From contig NZ_BCTA01000036.1 in the NCBI RefSeq assembly GCF_001570485.1, forward strand, positions 620,001 to 684,000: a stretch of 64,000 nt of DNA, in the 5' to 3' direction. The translations under genes and the position numbers were made by a program. Numbering within the stretch: the stretch's first letter is position 1; each line of letters begins with the position of its first letter. The DNA is from Mycolicibacterium novocastrense. Lineage in GTDB: Bacteria > Actinomycetota > Actinomycetes > Mycobacteriales > Mycobacteriaceae. The notes under the pieces were generated by a model, which was not told the origin of the DNA, ran no database searches, and saw nothing but the letters and a program-made list of their open reading frames with translations. Shown piece after piece: positions 59,664 through 64,000 of this stretch.

Positions 59664-60667
59664 CCATGCTCTCCGAACTCAAGGCGCGGTTGGCGAAAAC
59701 CACGCCGTTCGAACTACTTCCACGCACCACGTGGTCCGGCCAACGGCCGACGTACGACGACGCCCAGCCGTCGTTGATACACAGCGCCCTGCGCCGCTCG
59801 CAGCGCAGGCCCAGCGGCAACTGGTACGCGTTCGCGGCCAGCGACACCATCGGCAAACGACCGGTCAGCGCCACGGTCGGCGGAATCGAACTGGTCGCCT
59901 GGCGCGGCAACGACGGCAGTCTCGCGGTCGGCCCGGCGTCCTGCCCGCACCTCGGCGCGGACCTGTCCACCGGGACCGTCGAGTGCGGCACCTTGATCTG
60001 CCCGTGGCACGGCCTGCGCTTCGACGGCGACCGGACCTGGACCTGGCGACCCTACCCCGCCCACGACGACGGTGTGCTCGCATGGGTGCGGCTCGACGCG
60101 CTCGGCGGCGAAACCCCCACGGAGGCACCGATACTGCCGAGGCGGCCCGACACACCGCGGCTGTCGGCAGTGACGCGGTTGGTCGGCACCTGTGAGCCCA
60201 GCGACGTGATCGCCAACCGGCTCGATCCGTGGCACGGGGCGTGGTTCCACCCGTACTCGTTCACGCGGCTGGACGTGCTGTCGGCCCCGGCCGCCGACGA
60301 CAATCTCCCCGAAGACGCCGACCGCTTCCTCGTCGCGGTCACCTTCCGCATCGGGCGACTCGGCGTCCCGGTGATCGCGGAGTTCACCACACCGGAGCCG
60401 CGCACCATCACCATGCGCATCATCGACGGCGAAGGTGCGGGAAGCGTGGTCGAGACGCACGCGACACCCCTCGGTCCCGACCGGGACGGCGCTGCGCGCA
60501 CCGCGGTCATCGAGGCGGTCATCGCACACTCCGACCGTCCCGGATTCGCGCACGCACTTCGGGGCGCGCCGTTGATCACACCGTTCATGCGATATGCGGC
60601 CACCCGCTTGTGGCGTGACGATCTGGCCTACGCCGAACGGCTCTACCGGCAACGCTCGCAGCTCTGA
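59660..60667 (+). CDS. Rieske non-heme iron oxygenase (DUF5914-type) in the crt operon
   Basis: A 335-residue protein. The N-terminal Rieske domain has CPHLG (Cys95, His97) and CPWHG (Cys114, His117) for the 2Fe-2S cluster. It also has DPWHGAWFH, that is D-x2-H-x4-H at Asp189, His192, His197, the mononuclear iron signature of Rieske oxygenases, so it is more than an electron carrier. A carotenoid ring hydroxylase or ketolase is the natural guess; no reductase gene is nearby. ATG 59660 overlaps the crtU stop. Confidence 0.85.
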   Translation: MTMLSELKARLAKTTPFELLPRTTWSGQRPTYDDAQPSLIHSALRRSQRRPSGNWYAFAASDTIGKRPVSATVGGIELVAWRGNDGSLAVGPASCPHLGADLSTGTVECGTLICPWHGLRFDGDRTWTWRPYPAHDDGVLAWVRLDALGGETPTEAPILPRRPDTPRLSAVTRLVGTCEPSDVIANRLDPWHGAWFHPYSFTRLDVLSAPAADDNLPEDADRFLVAVTFRIGRLGVPVIAEFTTPEPRTITMRIIDGEGAGSVVETHATPLGPDRDGAARTAVIEAVIAHSDRPGFAHALRGAPLITPFMRYAATRLWRDDLAYAERLYRQRSQL

Positions 60668-60705
60668 GCTGTTTTGCGTGGCGGCGCCCGGGTATACCGC
60701 CACAG

Positions 60706-60915
60706 ATGAGCAAGGACATCCACAAAGGCGACAAGGTGCAGTGGAAGAGCCACGGCACCAACGTGACTGGCACCGTCGAGGAGAAGATCACCTCGGACAC
60801 GCAGGCCGCGGGTCGCACGGTGCGCGCCGACGCCGACAACCCGCAGTATCGGGTGCGCAGTGACAAGAGCGGCCGCGACGCGGTGCACAGGCCGGAATCG
60901 CTGAAGAAGAAGTAG
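60706..60915 (+). CDS. DUF2945 (HVA1 tudor-like) small protein
   Basis: A 69-residue hydrophilic protein starting MSKDIHKGDKVQWKSHG, with the small tudor-like fold of the DUF2945/HVA1 family. Function unknown. It is 38 bp after the Rieske gene in the same direction and convergent with idi; it has no overlap with the operon, so co-transcription is only possible. Confidence 0.8.
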   Translation: MSKDIHKGDKVQWKSHGTNVTGTVEEKITSDTQAAGRTVRADADNPQYRVRSDKSGRDAVHRPESLKKK

Positions 60916-60957
60916 TCACTCCGCCCAGCGTCCGAGCCAACGGGTGGCGTTACGCGC

Positions 60958-61530
60958 TCATGAACCGGGACCCGGCCCCTGCGCGTAGGGCTCGTCGAGA
61001 AGCGGTATCTGCTCCATCGCCCACGGGCTGATCGACCAGGGCAACCCGACCGCCGAGCGCAGTTGTTCCCAGGAGACCCACATCCACTCCATGACCTCGG
61101 CTGGATCCGGCCGCAGCCGCCCGTCGCACCGGGCGAAGAACACCGGACAGATCTCGTTCTCGACCGTGCCGTCGGCCGCGACCGCGCGGTACCGGAAGTG
61201 CGGTAGCACGCACTGCGGCGATTGGATCGATACGCCCAACTCCTGGACGGCGCGGCGGCGCACCGCATCCTCCACCTGCTCCCCCGGCGCGGGGTGACCG
61301 CAGAAGGAGTTGGACCACACACCCGGCCACGTCGTCTTGTTCAGTGCGCGACGGGTCAGAAGCACGCGACCGTCCTCGTCGAACAGGTAGCAGGAAAACC
61401 CGAGGTGCAGCGGTGTCGCGGCGTGGTGCACGGTCGTTTTGGCTGCGCTGCCGATCTCGCGCCCCTCTTCATCGAGAAGGACGACACACTCGTTGGCCGT
61501 GGCCCTGCTCGTCGTGGTCACTGAAGACAC
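60958..61530 (-). CDS. idi: Isopentenyl-diphosphate delta-isomerase, type 1
   Basis: A 190-residue Nudix-fold isomerase that interconverts IPP and DMAPP, supplying primers for GGPP. The active-site Cys77 lies in SNSFCGHPAPGE, and the acidic partner in VENEICP (Glu124/126). It has its own promoter region (61531-61586) with a crt-type direct repeat, so its supply role is probably co-regulated with the crt operon. Confidence 0.93.
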   Translation of the reverse strand: MSSVTTTSRATANECVVLLDEEGREIGSAAKTTVHHAATPLHLGFSCYLFDEDGRVLLTRRALNKTTWPGVWSNSFCGHPAPGEQVEDAVRRRAVQELGVSIQSPQCVLPHFRYRAVAADGTVENEICPVFFARCDGRLRPDPAEVMEWMWVSWEQLRSAVGLPWSISPWAMEQIPLLDEPYAQGPGPGS

Positions 61531-61562
61531 CTCATGTGTGTACCCAAATCCGCCGGACTAAC

Positions 61563-61580
61563 CGACGCACAGTCGATGCA
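61563..61580 (+). promoter_or_regulatory. Direct-repeat operator candidate upstream of idi
   Basis: CGACGCA (61563-61569) and CGATGCA (61574-61580) repeat with an 11-bp period, 33-50 bp before the idi start. Shares the pattern with crtE and the MerR gene. Confidence 0.6.
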
Positions 61581-61586
61581 ACCCGG

Positions 61587-62420
61587 TCATCGGGTGCCGA
61601 CACACCATTCGAGAGCCTCACGCAGGCTGTGCACGCGCGCGGCCCCGTCGACGCCGGCGGCCTCCCACCCGGTGCCGCCGAGTACGACGTCGGCCTCCGC
61701 GGTGGCCGCCGTGACCATCTCCATGTCGGCGGTCTCGGGGGTGTGTGACCACAGCACCACCCGCGCGGACGGCCGCACGCGGCCGATCGCCTCGGTCAGC
61801 GCCGATATCGGAACGTCGGCACCGAGCATCACCGCACCGCGTCCCCGCTCGGCGAGGGCGGCGCGAAGAGCCTCGAGCGGCAACACATGCGCTTCGCGCG
61901 CGGTGCACGCCAGGATGAGCGCGGTTGATGCGTCGCGGCGCATGAGCGGCGCCGCGTGCAGTGAGCGCGACACCGCCCACGACAGGGCGTGCTCGACGTC
62001 GACGCAGCCGCCGTCCTCGTCCTGTCTGCTCACGATCGCCGCGAACGCCGGCCGGACCAGCAGGTCCCATGTGTCGACCACTCCGAAGTGACGCAGGTGG
62101 GCCTCCAGGAGCCGACCCAGCGAGGCGAGGTCGAGTTCGAATGCGGCCGACAGCAATGCGTCCGCGTCTCCGCGGCGCGGCGCTACGGCCCCGGTCGCGA
62201 CTCGGGCAGCGCTGCGGGGGCTGGTGCCCTGCCCGATGAGCTGGTGCATGTGCTGCACGGCGGCGACGTCGTTGTCGCTGTAGAGCCGGTGTCGACCCGG
62301 GTGGTGCTGCGACGTCCCGACGCCGTAGCGCTGGCTCCAGCTGCGCAGCGTCGCGGTCGGTACGCCGACGCGTTCGGCCACCACGCGGACGGTGTACCGC
62401 GGTGTGTCAGCGTCATCCAT
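61587..62420 (-). CDS. MerR-family regulator with a cobalamin-binding-like domain (CarH/LitR type)
   Basis: A 277-residue regulator. Residues 8-75 are a MerR winged helix (YTVRVVAERVGVPTATLRSW). The rest resembles the helical-bundle plus B12-binding domain of CarH/LitR, light receptors that use adenosylcobalamin. The lower-ligand His is present in EAH (Glu176-His178), as is the upper EH pair (143-144). Departures: the Trp that caps the cofactor in CarH is Gln133 by alignment, and the EAHxxG motif ends in Pro. It sits 56 bp from idi and near a direct repeat. A repressor of the crt genes relieved by light is inferred. Confidence 0.85.
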   Translation of the reverse strand: MDDADTPRYTVRVVAERVGVPTATLRSWSQRYGVGTSQHHPGRHRLYSDNDVAAVQHMHQLIGQGTSPRSAARVATGAVAPRRGDADALLSAAFELDLASLGRLLEAHLRHFGVVDTWDLLVRPAFAAIVSRQDEDGGCVDVEHALSWAVSRSLHAAPLMRRDASTALILACTAREAHVLPLEALRAALAERGRGAVMLGADVPISALTEAIGRVRPSARVVLWSHTPETADMEMVTAATAEADVVLGGTGWEAAGVDGAARVHSLREALEWCVGTR

Positions 62421-62483
62421 GGGGCCTGCTAACTGGGGTTTCGGCCTAGCGAGGGTTCACCGATAGCACTACGAGCAAACCAT

Positions 62484-62501
62484 CAATGCGGAAGCGATGC
62501 A
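62484..62501 (+). promoter_or_regulatory. Direct-repeat operator candidate upstream of the MerR gene
   Basis: CAATGCG (62484-62490) and CGATGCA (62495-62501) repeat with an 11-bp period, 64-81 bp before the MerR start and 52 bp before the divergent gene at 62553. One arm has two mismatches. Autoregulation is suggested. Confidence 0.55.
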
Positions 62502-62552
62502 CAGTTCGTTATCTGGATATGGTTGCGGTCGGAACCGGGTACTTCTAGCCCC

Positions 62553-62978
62553 ATGACCCAGAAGGACGAACAACACAGCCGACCCGAAGGAGTCGACGAC
62601 GCGACCGTCGAGGCCGTCGGCGAAGTCTCGGAGGCATTGGAGTGGGTGGAACGCGCACGCGGTCATCTGTATTCGTTCCACCAGCTGATGGGTCGCGCCG
62701 ACCTTCAGCTCGGCGAGGCGTGTGACAAGCTGCGCGACGCCGGCCACGACGGCGTCGCGCAACGTCTGGAGTCCGAACTCGTCGGCCGCAACGTGCTTTA
62801 CGGTCGCTGGACCTTCCAGATCGTCGAGGACTTCGACGACAACTACTGGTCGGTGTTCCGCGACCATGAACGCCAGGTGCGCGACGAACTACAGCAGGGC
62901 CGCAGACACGTGTTCGAGTCCGAGATGAAGGAGCGGCGCCGCACCCAGGGTCGCCCCGGGCACGAGCACCGCCCCTGA
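62553..62978 (+). CDS. Conserved hypothetical protein divergent from the MerR gene
   Basis: A 141-residue, highly charged, probably all-helical cytoplasmic protein; no membrane segment and no known motif. The core runs VERARGHLYSFHQLMGRADL, with a Trp/Phe-rich part (YGRWTFQIVEDFDDNYW) and a basic tail. ATG 62553 is the first good start. It shares a 132-bp promoter region with the MerR gene, which includes an operator candidate. Function not recognised. Confidence 0.75.
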   Translation: MTQKDEQHSRPEGVDDATVEAVGEVSEALEWVERARGHLYSFHQLMGRADLQLGEACDKLRDAGHDGVAQRLESELVGRNVLYGRWTFQIVEDFDDNYWSVFRDHERQVRDELQQGRRHVFESEMKERRRTQGRPGHEHRP

Positions 62979-62988
62979 TCCGTGTGAC

Positions 62989-63031
62989 TTGTGGAGCGGT
63001 AGCGGCGGTGAGCGCCGCCGCGACTCCACAA
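62989..63031. terminator. Bidirectional stem-loop between convergent genes
   Basis: TTGTGGAG (62989-62996) pairs with CTCCACAA (63024-63031) and an inner GCGGCG/CGCCGC stem closes the hairpin. It lies between the hypothetical gene and ilvC, which converge here. No long T-run on either side. Confidence 0.65.
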
Positions 63032-63039
63032 ATCGCGGC

Positions 63040-64000
<961 letters not shown>

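Noticed and set aside
62521..62541. GGTTG...GGGTA resembling a SigF promoter before the gene at 62553
   Set aside because: The spacer is 11 bases, too short for the 15-17 expected, so I do not call it.

Overview
The window is a 64 kb stretch of a GC-rich mycobacterial chromosome. Gene order follows the Mycobacterium tuberculosis segments glnD-glnB-amt-ftsY-smc-acyP-osmC-fpg-rnc-DUF177-sepIVA and coaD-rsmD-pca-VKOR-dsbA-lipN-AKR-recG-fakA-ung-thiL-ddlA-gpsA-fbiD-ppk-mutT1-hupB-leuDC-gltX-leuB-serA-ilvC. In M. tuberculosis these two segments are separated by the PDIM/PGL lipid locus. Here a single hemerythrin gene sits at that junction. This, the tandem aldo-keto reductases and a complete carotenoid cluster suggest a pigmented environmental mycobacterium (Mycolicibacterium-like). 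No species can be named from the sequence alone, and no insertion sequence, prophage or CRISPR array was seen.

Layout. 1-2255: nitrogen operon amt-glnB-glnD (minus strand) behind a four-half-site GlnR-type operator. 2333-3709: ftsY. 3756-8173: an accessory pair not present at this place in M. tuberculosis, a large nucleotide cyclase/ATPase and a translationally coupled glycosyltransferase. 8249-15552: smc, acyP, an OsmC protein, fpg, rnc, DUF177 and sepIVA. 15553-22445: hemerythrin, coaD, rsmD, pyruvate carboxylase and a VKOR/DsbA disulfide pair. 22481-29862: lipN, two aldo-keto reductases, an exported HNH protein, recG and a FakA-like protein. 30110-41627: rpmB, a small lipoprotein, ung, thiL, ddl, a PLP enzyme, gpsA, fbiD, ppk, mutT1 and hupB. 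41817-51535: leuDC with a divergent IclR regulator, tRNA-Glu and tRNA-Gln, gltX, an FAH-family hydrolase, an MFS transporter, leuB and serA. 51614-53044: an FAD-dependent phytoene-desaturase-like oxidoreductase.

53163-62420 is the most distinctive part, a carotenoid island. Eight plus-strand genes (crtE-crtI-crtB-crtYc-crtYd-methyltransferase-crtU-Rieske oxygenase) are joined by stop/start overlaps. They are followed by a small DUF2945 gene and, on the other strand, idi and a MerR regulator with a CarH/LitR-like cobalamin-binding domain. The predicted route is IPP/DMAPP to GGPP, phytoene, lycopene, beta-carotene and an aromatic (isorenieratene-type) carotenoid, possibly hydroxylated by the Rieske enzyme. 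A CGATGCA-type direct repeat with an 11-bp period lies in front of crtE, idi and the MerR gene, which suggests one regulon, probably light-controlled. The window ends inside ilvC.

Most start codons were chosen by homologue length and by overlap with neighbours; uncertain ones are stated. Locus tags of M. tuberculosis are from general knowledge, not from a search.
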